This document shows, one piece after another, positions 47,831 through 60,026 of a DNA stretch of 64,000 bases. How positions within the stretch are numbered: position 1 is the first letter of the stretch; every line of letters begins with the position of its first letter. A model generated the notes under the pieces. That model was not told the DNA's origin. It did not search any database and saw only the letters and a program-made list of their open reading frames with translations. This DNA is from Xestospongia muta (lineage: Eukaryota > Porifera > Demospongiae > Haplosclerida > Petrosiidae). The position numbers were made by a program, and so were the translations under genes. The stretch is from NCBI GenBank assembly GCA_963693285.1, contig OY848918.1:1285001-1349000 (forward strand). Reading direction: 5' to 3'.

Positions 47831-48517
47831 ATAATAGTAATTTTAATGTTAAAGGAAACTTCTACTGCATTTTTAATCTCAGTTTATAGTGATAATTTTG
47901 CCCTTTTTGGTCAATTTTGTTAGTCTATTTTCAATTTCTAATTTTGCTATAACTTAAGTAATATAAGCTGTAGCAATTATGTCAATAACAATGTTAATTA
48001 AGTAATCATTACATAATCATTAATTAATAATAAGTCAGCTTATTAAAGGACGAAGTATGAATAATGATAGGTCGATTATGTCATAAATATAGATGTGATA
48101 AAAAATCTGACAAGCGTACTTTCAGTTTTGACAGTTTGCTATATTTTCGTCACTCAGTTTTGTATGTGTTGAAGGATGTCTTCTTAATATATAATGTGGA
48201 ATACCTTGCTTATGCAACAAGATGCATTATGAAGTAGTCAGCTTAACTTGTGATTGCTCAATTAATGATCATTACCTCCACAAATTTTCATATAGGACTT
48301 TTAAGGAGAGGAATGGAGATGGGAACAATCAATGATAAATGCAACAGTGCATGAGGTCACACACCATCACTCTAAGAAGTCTGGAATATAGTCCATAATA
48401 CAGGTTCCCAGTAATGTTTTTTATTGTTTAGGTCATGTGGTTGTTTCTAGTGTATGACAAGACTTATAGTTGGTGTAAAAAATGTTATAAAGTGTTGTTA
48501 AACTAGAGAACTAGGAA
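47831..48517. other. No supported gene
   Basis: AT-rich sequence without recognised exons. Confidence 0.4.
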
Positions 48518-49237
48518 CTATACTCTGTCCGAGTTGAGTTGAGCCCTTCATTCAAAAGAAGGTGTGTTATGCATGGAATGTAAGGTAGGTATTTTATCAC
48601 TTTACTTTATCCACTTAGTACTAAAGTACATTTTAATATTATTCATTACTTTTTCACGTGAATGTCATGCGAAAACACCACGTGTTCGTTAAGATGCAAA
48701 GGGAAAGAGACTGAGGTTGCAAACAAAGGAGGTTGTTGCGAATGTCTATGAGTATTTCGAGTAAATCCACAGGTGTCGACATACTCAAGGATCTCTTAAA
48801 GAACTGCTGATGCCACAGGAGTTTCATGTGCCAGCATCAAGAGGCTACAGAAAAAGAAAGTTGAAACTATTTGTTTAAAGGTTCTTTTTAGAACCACGGT
48901 GGCTTTATAGCTGCCTTAAATCGCAAAAGACAAAATCTGATTATTATTTTAATAGTAATAATTATTATAATAGAACATCTGTTCATATAATTAAAACTGT
49001 AATTTTGAATTACCAGGTGATACATACGGAAGCCTCAGACGGACATTCCAATTCCTATTTCCTATTTCTTCCGTCCACCTTCGCGTATTTGAAAAATTAA
49101 TTATCGACCCTTTATAATTATTCTTTTTTTCCCGTATGAATCAGAACTTCCTTTTTAAAAATACACGAGGTTTCACGTGTGCCATTTTCCTGTTTTAGCA
49201 CGAGGTTGGTTAGTTTGTTTGTAAACAGATTGTTAGC

Positions 49238-49478
49238 ATGGACTCTGAATTCAGGGAATCTTTAGTCATGAGAGGCGTAAAACGAGAAAGTATCGATTTG
49301 CTTGAAAAAGAAGATATATTGGGAGAAGAGCAATTTTTTCATCTTCGCATGGATGATCTTAAACTGTTTCTGGATAGAGGAATAAAAATTGGACAATACT
49401 CCATCATTGCTAGGTTATGGGAAGAAAAAGTGAAAGGTATATATAAGTAGCAACTTAATGTCTATGAAGTCTTGTATC

Positions 49479-49509
<31 letters not shown>

Positions 49510-49927
49510 AGTATAATTTTTTGTGTGTGTAGTTACTAGAGATGTATCAGGGTTGGGTTCTGATACTAGCAGTACCAGCGGGACAAGTGGTGATGGGACA
49601 AGTATGTTAAAGTAATTATGTTTGCTTTATTATGAAAAAATAAGGTACACTCTCAAGACAAGAGCTGTTTGAATCATTTCATGCTAAAATGAAAACAATT
49701 AAGTCTAAAAAGTACAATCGAGAACCTTACTCTACAAAGTCTTGTGTAAAGAAATATGAAGAAAAACAATTAATTGCTGTAAGTAGTAATTATTAATTTA
49801 CAAGCAGTCATATCCTGTATAGGGAACTGTTGTAGTTTATTGGTATATAATTAGAATTAGTTATGTATATATGCATATATTTATATATATTTATATATAT
49901 GTACAAATACACAAACACACACGCATA

Positions 49928-49984
<57 letters not shown>

Positions 49985-50680
49985 TACTTTTCATACTAGA
50001 TCCATTTTGGAGGAATGATTTATGTTTCTGAACTAGACAGAGGAGTAAAAAAAAAACACCTACCATCACCTCGTATTGTAGATTTTATGAGATCATCAAA
50101 CTACGAAGATGTTATTAAACTTGGGAAAGAGCTATTCTTCAAAGAAGAAACTGATGACCTTAAATTATATTGCCTATGTGGAACTTCAGGAATACCATTT
50201 CATATTGAAGATAAAGATAATTGGAATATCTATGATTTTATGAAAGATCATGGCTATCAACCTAGTAAATTTAAATTATATGTTATGCTTAAATCTACTG
50301 AAGTAAGTTACATACAGTGAATTGTTCTATTATGATTTTATATTTTTAAAGCAACATACTAAATACACTGTCACTGATTCTCCTGTATCAGCTCAAGATC
50401 AAGACAAGACAGAACCAATCAGTAAGAATATGTACATATAATGTAATATATGAATGATGATATAATGTTAATAGGATACACCAAGCCTGTCATAAAAAAT
50501 TGTGTCACCTGTCAAAAGGAGTTTCTTGCACCTTTAGAGGAGACAGATTGCATACTACCAGATGACACAATTGTTTATTATCGAGATCCAATTCTTGAGT
50601 GCCCATTATGTGATGAAAGGCAGTTTGGGTTCCAATTAAATCTGGACTTTATGCCAGAGTTATCATACTTTAAGAATTAA
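49238..50680 (+). CDS. SAM-like, zinc-ribbon accessory protein of the integrase transposon
   Basis: Plus-strand gene in about six exons. Exon 1 (49,238-49,437) starts MDSEFRESLVMRGVKRESID and has a SAM-domain-like pattern (GEEQFFHLRMDDLKLFLD, IKIGQYSIIARLW). Short exons follow at about 49,533-49,603 (Ser/Thr/Gly-rich) and 49,646-49,779 (LSRQELFESFHAKMKTIKSK). A large exon at 50,000-50,301 (IHFGGMIYVSELDRG, YLPSP-like HLPSPRIVDFMRSS) comes next, then a short one near 50,352-50,420. The last exon, about 50,474-50,680 (CVTCQKEF, CPLCDERQFG), forms a likely C4 zinc ribbon and ends LSYFKN. Donors GTAAGT or GTATAT are visible and frames are open, so the gene looks intact. It converges on the integrase gene, with the stops about 130 bp apart. 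Function unknown; a transposition helper is inferred. Confidence 0.65.
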
Positions 50681-50808
50681 ATTACTTTGTTAGCAATGTA
50701 TTTGGATTAAGACACATGACTTGGTACTATTCTGTATTTAATATCATTGAGTTTATTAATTAAAAATTAGTTTTTCATAATTTCAATGTCTTCTAATAAC
50801 TGCAAAAA

Positions 50809-52513
50809 TTACTGGAGTGCTTCATTTGGTGTGGTGGGTGTACTAATACTTTCATCAAGTTTAAACTTCTCAGAATAGACTCTAAATTCATCTGAGACCA
50901 AAGATGATTTGTGTCCATAATTATTTTCTGCATACTGTAACAATGCATAATCGAGTATGCATTTATAGTCTGCGGTTCCTAGTTTAAGTTTTAAACTTAT
51001 TATGACTGAAACATATAACACTCACCATATTGTTCTGGTAAAAAATAAAGTATCTCAGGAATTCCACCTATAGTTTCACAATATTTGCTTTTTCTAATAT
51101 TGTGATGATTCCAGTAATTCACAAGAACATCTAGTTCCTTCTCAATTATTGGTCCAAAGCAATAACGTGATGTCTCATTATAAATTGAACAAAAATGTGT
51201 TTGAGTAATTGCAAAGTATTTAGCATTATGAACTTACAGTGTGTATTCCAAAGAATCATCAAAGCAGCCATTGATTTGCAAATCCTGGCAATTTATTATA
51301 ATGAATTATAGCTCCTCTTTATGCAAGATTTAGCTTACATGGAAAAATTGGATCCACCAATCAGTCAATCTGCATCTCAAGAAGGCCCACCAAGCTTCAA
51401 TTCTCTATATAATTAGCAATGTTTTTAATTTTTATTTAAAGTATTTATCTGATTAGAGCTAGATCGACCATATCTAAAACTCATTTCAGCAGACAAGCTA
51501 TCATTATGAATACTTCTTAAAGTTGGTTGAACATAGGCAATTATTGAGTTTTCTGTCCCTCTGTCAGCTCTTACTACTCTAGGAAGACCTAAATATGTTA
51601 TTAATTTATATTATAGCTTATTTCATAACTTATACCATTAATTGCTTTTACTGTATCTAAGTAGTACTGTGCAATAATGTGTGGATCATTGTTAGTACTT
51701 GCACATTTCATCTACATAATTCTTCTTGAGTACCTATGTTAAAAAAATTTAAATAAAAGAATCATGCATGTCAGCAACATGCCCATCAATGCAGCCGTGA
51801 ATAGTGATACCAAATGGCTTTAATTTATCATAGCCATCACAGTGCCAAATAAAATTTGGACCCTAAAAGTTTTTATAAATTATATTGAATTATGGCAAAT
51901 AGTTTACTTACCTTACTACGATATATCCTTCTTTTCAATATCTGCCTACTCCTTTCTTGGGAACCTTCCGGATCCATTAAAGGTAACAAAACCATGACTG
52001 TATCTCTATAATATTATATAATCTGTAATAGCTACAATAGACATATATAAGGTATAACCTTCTGACAATTAACTGATGAGTAATACGCAATCGGTTCCAC
52101 ATACATCTATATCCCAATAATCCACCAGAAAATTGTAATTCTTTCTTATAATAGAATAAATGCTTTAACATTTTAAGTATATAACTATATTATTGCTTAT
52201 ACCTGAATGGTATCACATATTTTCATAATAGATGACTCTTCCGACTTTTGGCTGACACCTAATTTGGCTCTAATCCTTCTTATATGTCTCTTAGTGATAG
52301 AGTAACCAAATTTTCCTGTCAGTATTTTTTCAATTGAATTAGTAGAAAGTCCACACATAGCAAAATAATGTATTAGCTCATTTCTTGAAAATTCAGAGGA
52401 ATTCATAAGAGGAGACATAGGAATGCCACTGACATCTCTTGAAAATTCAGGAGAATTCATAAGAGAAGATATAGGAATACCACTAAAAATAGCAAGCTCT
52501 GTACTAGCCATTT
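50809..52513 (-). CDS. DDE integrase of the 3.8 kb transposon
   Basis: Minus-strand gene of about seven exons. Exon 1 (52,203-52,513) starts MASTELAIFSGIPISSLMNS and has a helix-turn-helix-like part (ELIHYFAMCGLSTNSIEKIL, TKRHIRRIRAKLG). Exon 2 (about 52,075-52,155) reads LQFSGGLLGYRCMWNRL. Exon 3 (51,912-52,010) holds DTVMVLLPLMDPEG. Exon 4 (about 51,782-51,862) holds GPNFIWHCDGYDKLKPFG and IHGCIDG with the first catalytic D. A following exon holds STNNDPHIIAQYYLDTV and later RVVRADRGTENS (second D). The core ends SSNQRIEAWWAFLRCRL with the catalytic E. Then come VNYWNHHNIRKSK and a last exon to 50,809. All three acidic residues are present. It resembles the integrase at 24.8-26.0 kb, but its core is split by introns while that one is a single exon. 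Confidence 0.75.
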
Positions 52514-53019
52514 TATAAGAATAAAAATGTATAAGCACATGTTAAAAATGGAAATTTGAAATAAGAAAGTCTAATAAAAATTAGAAATGGCCCACGTGCC
52601 AAAAATGGAATAGAGAATAAGGAATTGGAACTCACCGACTTGGTAGTTAATTGGAATGGAAACCTATCAATTAGGTCTTTGAAACCCATCAACTGGGTCT
52701 TTAATTGGAATTTTCAAATACACGAAGCTGCGCGGAAGAATTTGGAAATATAGGAATAAGAAATTGGAAATAGGAATAAGAATGTCCGTCTGCGGCTTCC
52801 GTAGATACACGGTTGACTTCTCAAGGTGAAAAGTGTTATTCGAAGGTGTGGAATTTGAGGTATGTATGGAGTTTATAGTTTGCCACTTTCTCATAGCACT
52901 AGAGAGCCACATTTTGTATATATATAGCGCATTTGCAAGCTGAACGGAATGGTGCAAGTTCCATGCGGCAAAGTTATTTACATGTCTGGGTAGCTCAACT
53001 CAACTCGGACAGAGTATAG

Positions 53020-56000
53020 CTGAACAGCAAAATTATTCTTTCACGTAATTTTGCTGAGTTTTGCAACGGTTTAGGATGACAGAAAAGAATTCTAAGAGTA
53101 TTTTGGAATAGGCTACACAGCTTCCTCATAACTTGAAGTTATTATAATTAGTATTATTATGTTTTAAATGACAGTAAACGCTAAAATGACTCATCTATGA
53201 AATCTGGTCAAAAATACACGAATATAATGATAAAATTAATATAATGGATTTTCAATTAAGTCAATTATTGTTCATAGATGACTAATAAATGTGTGATAGT
53301 GAGTCATTGAACAATGTTCTACTGAGATATGATAACTAAATTTGTAGATGCCTTGGTTAGGGTAAGGATGGAAGGATGAGTCATACTTAAAATACTTTTA
53401 AAAGATTATGTCATTCCACTTTTAAGGTTTGGATAATATATTACATAATGAACTTCACCTGCATCTGGTAGTAGTACTTGCTAAGATTTGTTAGATTCAC
53501 ACACTCTATAATATCTTTGGTTAGCTGGAATAGTGTGAGGGTGGCCATGCATGGTGATGTCTACCACAATTGATTTCCATATGGTAAATACTAATCTTTA
53601 AATAAATCCTTCATGGTATACAAAGATAACATAATTAAGGGTCAAGTTATAACTATAATTGTTAAAGCCATATATATATAGAGGTGACTACATGGTAGGA
53701 AGTAAAATAATGTGTATGATTTAAGATTTATAAAATACAAGTATAAGACGGAATACAGATCAATGAAAATTCCGTTTATGAAATTTTAATGATTGTAAAT
53801 ACACCAAAATAAATCCTTCTTTCGAATTTAGTAGCAAAAGTTCTCTGCAATTTGTAGTAGATCACAACATGCATAATGCATGTACGTGTGTGTAAAGAAT
53901 GTTTGACATTTTCTCAACTCTTAGCTTTGTTAGCTTTTTCCTTTGATTTTAGTTCAAGAAACAGTTTCTGCTTTCTCGATAAGACAAACAGTCTCCTTAA
54001 GTTCTTCATTATAGTTAAAACTCAACCAAACTGGACTAGTCCTTGGTCTCGCAGTTGCAATTATGAAGAATTAATACCAGTATGTCAAGTCATATCAACA
54101 TCCAAATGGCTATGTATCAAAATGTTACCAAGTGTGTGCTTAGTGCATCTATTTGTGAACTAAGATAAATAATAATTATATAATCTGTATAGCCAGACTA
54201 AGTTCCTTAGCCAACCGAATACTACATTTACAATAGCATACTCCAATGTTCTGAGAAAGAGTACATGGCTACAAAGATAATATGCAGTTGTAGTCTTGGC
54301 TGGCCAAACATAGTTCCTCAGCTAAGTGCTTACTGTACTGTTGTATGTCAAAAGTTTGATTCTGTCAGGCATGCAGTGGTAGTGCCTATGTATGGTATGG
54401 TGTGGATTGTTAATTGAAATGTATTGACAGCAAACAATAAATATCTCACTCAAAACTGATCAAAATCTTTCAATACTTTCCAATATTTCTTTTTATGATA
54501 ATCCCTTAGTTATAACTTATAGTTATAGGTTAAGATAAGATTTCTAAGCATCACAAACAATTTGTCAAATGTTGGATTTGTTCATCTTTCTGCCTCTGCC
54601 ATAACTATGAACGGTTTGGACATTAAATTCACATAGGTAACATGCTCAACTATGTATGACCTTTTGAAAGTCTCGTTTTGAGCGCATCAGAAACAAAACT
54701 AATAATTTCAGCAGTTCACCATCAGGAGCATGGCTTAGGAAGCCATACTGTGAATAAATACTATTCAAGGTAACAGATGAGAACGGAAATATTATTTCAT
54801 TGAAGCTAAAACTGTCTTCTACTTCCGGCAGTACGTATAGACTATTTTTCCTGCTATGATATTCAGCTTAAAAGGAGATCCAGGATCATTATTGTTTGAC
54901 TGATAAAGTAATAACTGTAAGCCTAGCTATGATTCTTTGAATTTCCTTGTTGTCACCAACTATCTAAATCACTTAAATAGTATCACTATCAGTGATATAT
55001 TGTTGCTTCTATGTCGACTGTGCTATTATGTAAGAATGATGTAATTACTATCCTTACTATCTTATTTGCATTCTTTGTATTGAACTGATATTACCCATCC
55101 CTATATTTACTTCATTTTTTAGAAAATATTTTTATTGACTTATACTTATTTTAGTTAATTTAAACTTGAAAGGGCCAGGTTTTACTTAGTTTTGTTAGTT
55201 ATAAAAAGTATTGTAAAAACGTTTACTTAGTTACAGTACTTTTGATAGACCAAAACCTTTTAGTTAGTTATAGTTACTTAACTAAACGTTTTAGTTATAA
55301 TTAACTAATTATAAACCAATATTAATAGGTATGTACTAGTGTCAAGTATTTTTTTGGGGGGAGCTCTGCAACTTCTTCCTGATGCATCAAGGTGAATGTC
55401 CTCTTCAGAATTGGAGGTTCTCACTGAAGACTAGGGTTGACTCTTAACATTTGGACACACATTTTGTTCAAAAATCGTGCTGTAATGTCCAGAAGCTCAT
55501 TGAGTGTCTCAGTATCAAGGGGGCAACTCAATGAATGTTTTACTGTAAATCACTTATCATAGTTTAGTACAAGTACATGTTGTAAGAATATCTGAAGGAT
55601 GCCAACTATAATGTAAACAAACAGCATCTCTGAAGGAACTCTTATGAAAATCAAATCCATGCTCGCGGAGTGGTAAACAGACAACCAACTAAATGGCTCA
55701 CTTAGTGGACAAATCCATTTGTATCTGGAGTGTATGTTTTTACTCTTTCGTGAAGTTTTGCTACAAGTCTAATATCTAACATATTTTACTTTGAAACTTC
55801 AGGCATGAGTTGAACCTGCTAACAGAGGACTTCAGCTGGTATAGCAATACTATGATTAACAATCAGAAGAATTATATATAGGAACAAAAATAGTGACAGA
55901 AATAATATGTTTATTTGCATATGACAAACATGGGTTCACAATGCCCATACTACTAAGTCTAATAGACAGCCAAACAAATTCAATTATTTATTGGGAAACC

Positions 56001-56550
56001 ATATAGCAGAAACAGACAAAGCATCCAACCCAATAAGACACCCCTGTACACAACAACCCTCATTAGTATATAAGATGTTGGAGCCATCAAAATAACCCTT
56101 ATATCTTTAAGGTGATCCTCTTTCACTAACAACCATGTTTTAACTGCATTGGACCTCAACAATTTGTTAATTGACATTTGAAGAGTGTACATAGAAAGAT
56201 TCTCAAATGAAAAGATTTAGACTTCTTGATTCTCTATCCACATAAGTACATATATGACTTAAATTAATATAATTACTACAGGGCTGACAATATTATATAA
56301 ATACTTCATTTATAAAAATTCTAAATAAAGGAAATGGCAAAGATTTCATCAGCAATTAATACATAGCACACTATTATAAGACTAAATACAATACAAACTC
56401 CTAAATTTAGTCAACATGTTCATTTATTTTATAGTAATAGTAGCAGCAATAATATATAGTAAAGTCACAAACTAAAAAAATAGTTACAAATCTTCAGTCT
56501 TAAAGAAAAATTAGTTTCATTAGTTTCATAAAAATCCCTATAACAAGATT
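53020..56550. other. 3.5 kb without a supported gene
   Basis: AT-rich. A region near 55,130-55,320 is dominated by TTAGTTA-like runs. A minus-strand open stretch near 55,440-55,560 (KTFIELPLDTETLNELLDI, then ARFLNKMC) could be an old exon, but I could not place it in a family. Other open frames (for example 53,876-54,163) show no domain. Confidence 0.35.
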
Positions 56551-56558
56551 ATATAACA

Positions 56559-57000
56559 TTATGATAATTGGAATCTCATACCTGAGTTACAATATATAGT
56601 ATTAGTTACTAAAGTACTCTGTTGATGTGGGAGGAGTTGTAATGTTAGAGGAGCATACGCCATTTGAGATGATGCTTCATCATTACCAACTACTTTAGTT
56701 CCACTTGAGGTAGTTATTATACTCTTAAATGACAGTACTTGCTCATTTTTCCCAGAAATATATAAAAGTTGACAAGCTATAGATGGTGCCATTAAAGTAG
56801 TCTTCTGCTATAAGTCAAGAGTTATAAATTTCAGATTACATATTATTAGTATAAAAGACCTGATTAGCAGCTTGTTTTTCATCAATATGATAAGAGTGTT
56901 GATATATACAGTGATTCTCAATGTCATCTTGTGACTTGAGCGTCAGACCCTCAGAGTTATCTGGCTGACTTGTAATACTTCGTCTAGTAAGATGATAATT
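56559..57000 (-). pseudogene. Receptor cytoplasmic-tail paralogue (partial)
   Basis: The minus-strand frame 56,559-56,792 reads MAPSIACQLLYISGKNEQVL, then GNDEASSQMAYAPLTLQLLP. It aligns with the block at 1,240-1,420. An upstream segment (56,880-56,990; CAGATAACTCTGAGGGTCTG on minus) may be another tail exon. No TM or ectodomain is attached. It shows that the receptor family is spread across the window. Gene or pseudogene undecided. Confidence 0.4.
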
Positions 57001-57750
57001 AGTAATACACTAGTATATAAAATAAATCCTAAATTTTACTGTTATTATACTTTTGCTATAACAGTAAAAAAACGTAATTGCAATATAATTGCCAATTGCT
57101 ATAGGCACAAGTGCATGGACACACCTACTAAATTATTTAAGACCAGACAGTGGATGGAAGCTTAGTACTTTGATATACAATCACATCTACACTCTGTCAA
57201 CAATTCACCCAAGGAAGTTGTTGCCAACAAGAAAAGGCTCAATACAAGCCTTCTGCAAACTGTAGACCACCTGAACATGGTAACATATAAAGTTTATTGT
57301 AATAGCTTCAACTTTCAAATGAGCTGAAGGCTGAAAGAACAAACTCTTATCCAATTAAATAGTTGCTATTTTATGATTATATGCTAGTCGTGGATGAAAA
57401 TAGTTTAACAGTGAGTTTGAGCTCTGTTTAACATCAAATCTACTACCAAATCATCTGCTTTGAGGAAAAAAGATACTTCAAAATGTATGATTAGTTTGTT
57501 ATAGCATGAATTTGAGTGAAACAAATTACACTGGTGTTTGTTTCTTAAAGTGGTCAAAGTTTACTTGGTTTCACTTTGTAAAATTTACATTTTAAGAAAC
57601 AACACTTGTGTAATAATTAGTCCTTAATTTCATTCAAACCTTCACTAATATATATACAAATAATACCATAGTACTGTCCTATATTATCCAACATATCACC
57701 ATTCATGTCCAAGTTTACCATCAAAATACATGTCCACTTGTAACTATTCC
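57001..57750. other. No supported gene
   Basis: AT-rich sequence leading into the minisatellite. Nothing recognised. Confidence 0.35.
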
Positions 57751-57759
57751 ATTACCAAT

Positions 57760-59225
57760 TGTAATACAAGAAAATCCTATATCTGTCCTATGATCCTTAC
57801 TGGGATATCTCACCAAATGTTACACTAGATGCAATATATGTAGGACATCCAGTCACATCCTATGGATATCTCATACCACTAGAACTGACAAACATCAGTC
57901 CTAGTGATATTGTACAAACACACATTGATATACCATTAGAATTGGCATATCCCCAGTCACATCAGTCCTGGAGATGTGCATTGGATATACCATCACAATT
58001 GATATACCCACAATTCCATCAGTCCTGGTAATATCCTATGAATGTACATGGGATATAACACTAGAACTGAAACACCCATTATCCTATCAGGACTGGGGAT
58101 GTCCTATGGGTGTACATGGAATATACCAACAGAACTGTCTAATCCTAGGGTAGACAAATGGATGTACTTTGGATAACCGCCAGAATTGACAAACCCATAG
58201 TCCTATCAGTCCTGGGGATATCCTATGGATGTGCATTGGATATACCATCAGAACTGATACACCCACAGTCCCATCAATCCTGGGGATATCCTATGAAGGT
58301 ACATGGGATATAACACTAGAAGTGAAATACCTATTGTCCTATCAGGACTGGGGATGTCCTATGGGTGTACATGGAATATACCAACAGAACTAATATACCA
58401 ACAGTCTTGTCTAACCCTAGAGAAGAGCTATGGATGTATGTGGGATGTACCACCAGAAATAATATAACAGTTAATTTGAGTTGTGTTAATTTGAGTTGGA
58501 TAACCACCAGAACTGTCAAACCCATAGTCCTATCAGTCCTGTGGATATCCTATGGATGTGCATTGGATATACCATCAGAATTGATATACCCACAGTCCCA
58601 TCAATCCTGGGGATATCCTATGAATGTACATGGGATATAACACAAGAACTGATATACCAACAGTCTTGTCTAACCCTAGGGAAGAGCTATGGATGTACGT
58701 AGGATGTACCCATAGTTCTACCCTAGGGAAGAGCTATGGATGTACGTAGGATGTACCACCAGAAATGATATAACAGTTAATTTGAGTTGGATAACCACCA
58801 GAACTGTCAAACCCATAGTCCTATCAGTCCTGTGGATATCCTGTGAATGTACATGGGATATAACACTAGAACTGAAATACCCATTGTCCTATCAGGACTG
58901 GGGATGTCCTATGGGTGTACATGGGATATACCAACAGAACTGATATACCAACAGTCTTGTCTAATTCTAGGGAAGACTTATGGATGTACATGGGATGTAC
59001 CACCAGAAATGATATAACAGTTAATTTGAGTTGTGTTAATTTGAGTTGGATAACTGTCAGAACTGACAAAACCATAGTCCTATCAGTCCTGTGGATATCC
59101 ATGGATGTGCATTGGATATACCATAAGAATTGATATACCCACAGTCCCATCAGTCCTAGGGATGTCCTATAGATGTACATGAGATGTACCACTGGAAATG
59201 ACATAACAGTTAATTTGAGTTGTGT
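57760..59225. repeat. Minisatellite with higher-order structure
   Basis: Units of roughly 65-75 bp share CCTATCAGTCCTG, GGATATCCTATGGATGT and GGATATACCA. Groups of units form larger repeats of about 260-330 bp marked by ACAGTTAATTTGAGTTG (near 58,470, 58,770, 59,020 and 59,205). Open frames across it are by-products of the repeat. Confidence 0.8.
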
Positions 59226-60020
59226 AAGTAAGTTAAGATATATAATTATAAATGATGATAAATGACCATTTTGATAGAATTTAGTTTCAAACTACATGTA
59301 CATGGGTAGGGCTCTTTTTGGGATTTTTCCTAGGACTTCTTCTAGGAGTAAGTGATGTCTGCGTTGACACCCTTTTTCCTAATTGTCTTGGAACATCATC
59401 CTACAAAAGGTAGTAACATCACAAGATAACCTGAGTCTAAGCATTAAGTAAATGTACATGATATGGATAAAATTATTACTATAGATAGCAAGTTAACTAA
59501 TGAGATTTGTTAGTTTGGCTTACGTTGTATCTGTGTGACTATGTACCTAGTCCACAGTGATATATTGTATGTCTTTGTCAGCTTCTTTAAAAATACTGAT
59601 TTTTCTATTGGATATCAATTTTTTGGAATACCCATGTTTAAGTGTACTTAAATGCAGATATGGTTATCCTTAGAGAGTTAACTTGATGTAATTGCAGATT
59701 TTCTTAATCACGTGCTTGAGTATTTACTTACATACTTGCAATTTTATTAATTACTTACATATAAATGCTTTGAAACATGTTATTAAGATGGGCATTGAGC
59801 AGATTTATGTGTCAGATAATCTTTGGTTGTAATCCTAGTACTTGACTTCAATACTGTTTGCTAAGCAGAGCTTATACTTGTACTCTAAAATATTCTCTAG
59901 TACTTGTACTTTACAAATATACTTCATCATGTCTGCATGCCATAGCATATAGCATGATCAATGTACCTATAGTTTTTTTGACTACAAGTTTACCCATACC
60001 ATCCTCCTCCAGTTGTTGCA
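59226..60020. other. No supported gene
   Basis: AT-rich spacer between the minisatellite and the DUF3987-like remains. Confidence 0.35.
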
Positions 60021-60026
60021 TTGCTG

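Larger units (their letters stand above)
49025..52803. mobile_element. Complete 3.8 kb integrase transposon with 6-bp TSD
   Basis: It begins TACGGAAGCC at 49,025 and ends GGCTTCCGTA at 52,803. The inverted ends match over about 25 bp (GCAGACGGACATTC) and more loosely beyond through AATTCCTATTTCC-type runs. It is flanked by GATACA on both sides (49,019-49,024 and 52,804-52,809), a 6-bp target duplication. It encodes two convergent genes. From memory, TAYGG ends with a 6-bp duplication and this integrase type fit the IS3EU superfamily; that name needs checking. Confidence 0.9.
48518..53019. mobile_element. Outer short transposon hosting the integrase element
   Basis: The sequence CTATACTCTGTCCGAGTTGA... 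at 48,518-48,544 is repeated, exactly inverted over 27 bp, at 52,993-53,019. Without the inner element (49,025-52,803) about 715 bp remain, noncoding, so this looks like a non-autonomous DNA element. The end could be read as TA plus TACTCTG, giving a possible TA target duplication. Confidence 0.6.

Noticed and set aside
53876..54163. 95-residue plus-strand open frame
   Set aside because: No recognisable motif; length is within chance expectation for this region.
55440..55560. Minus-strand stretch KTFIELPLDTETLNELLDI that reminded me of dynein heavy chain
   Set aside because: Too short, followed by a stop, and no neighbouring exon supports it.
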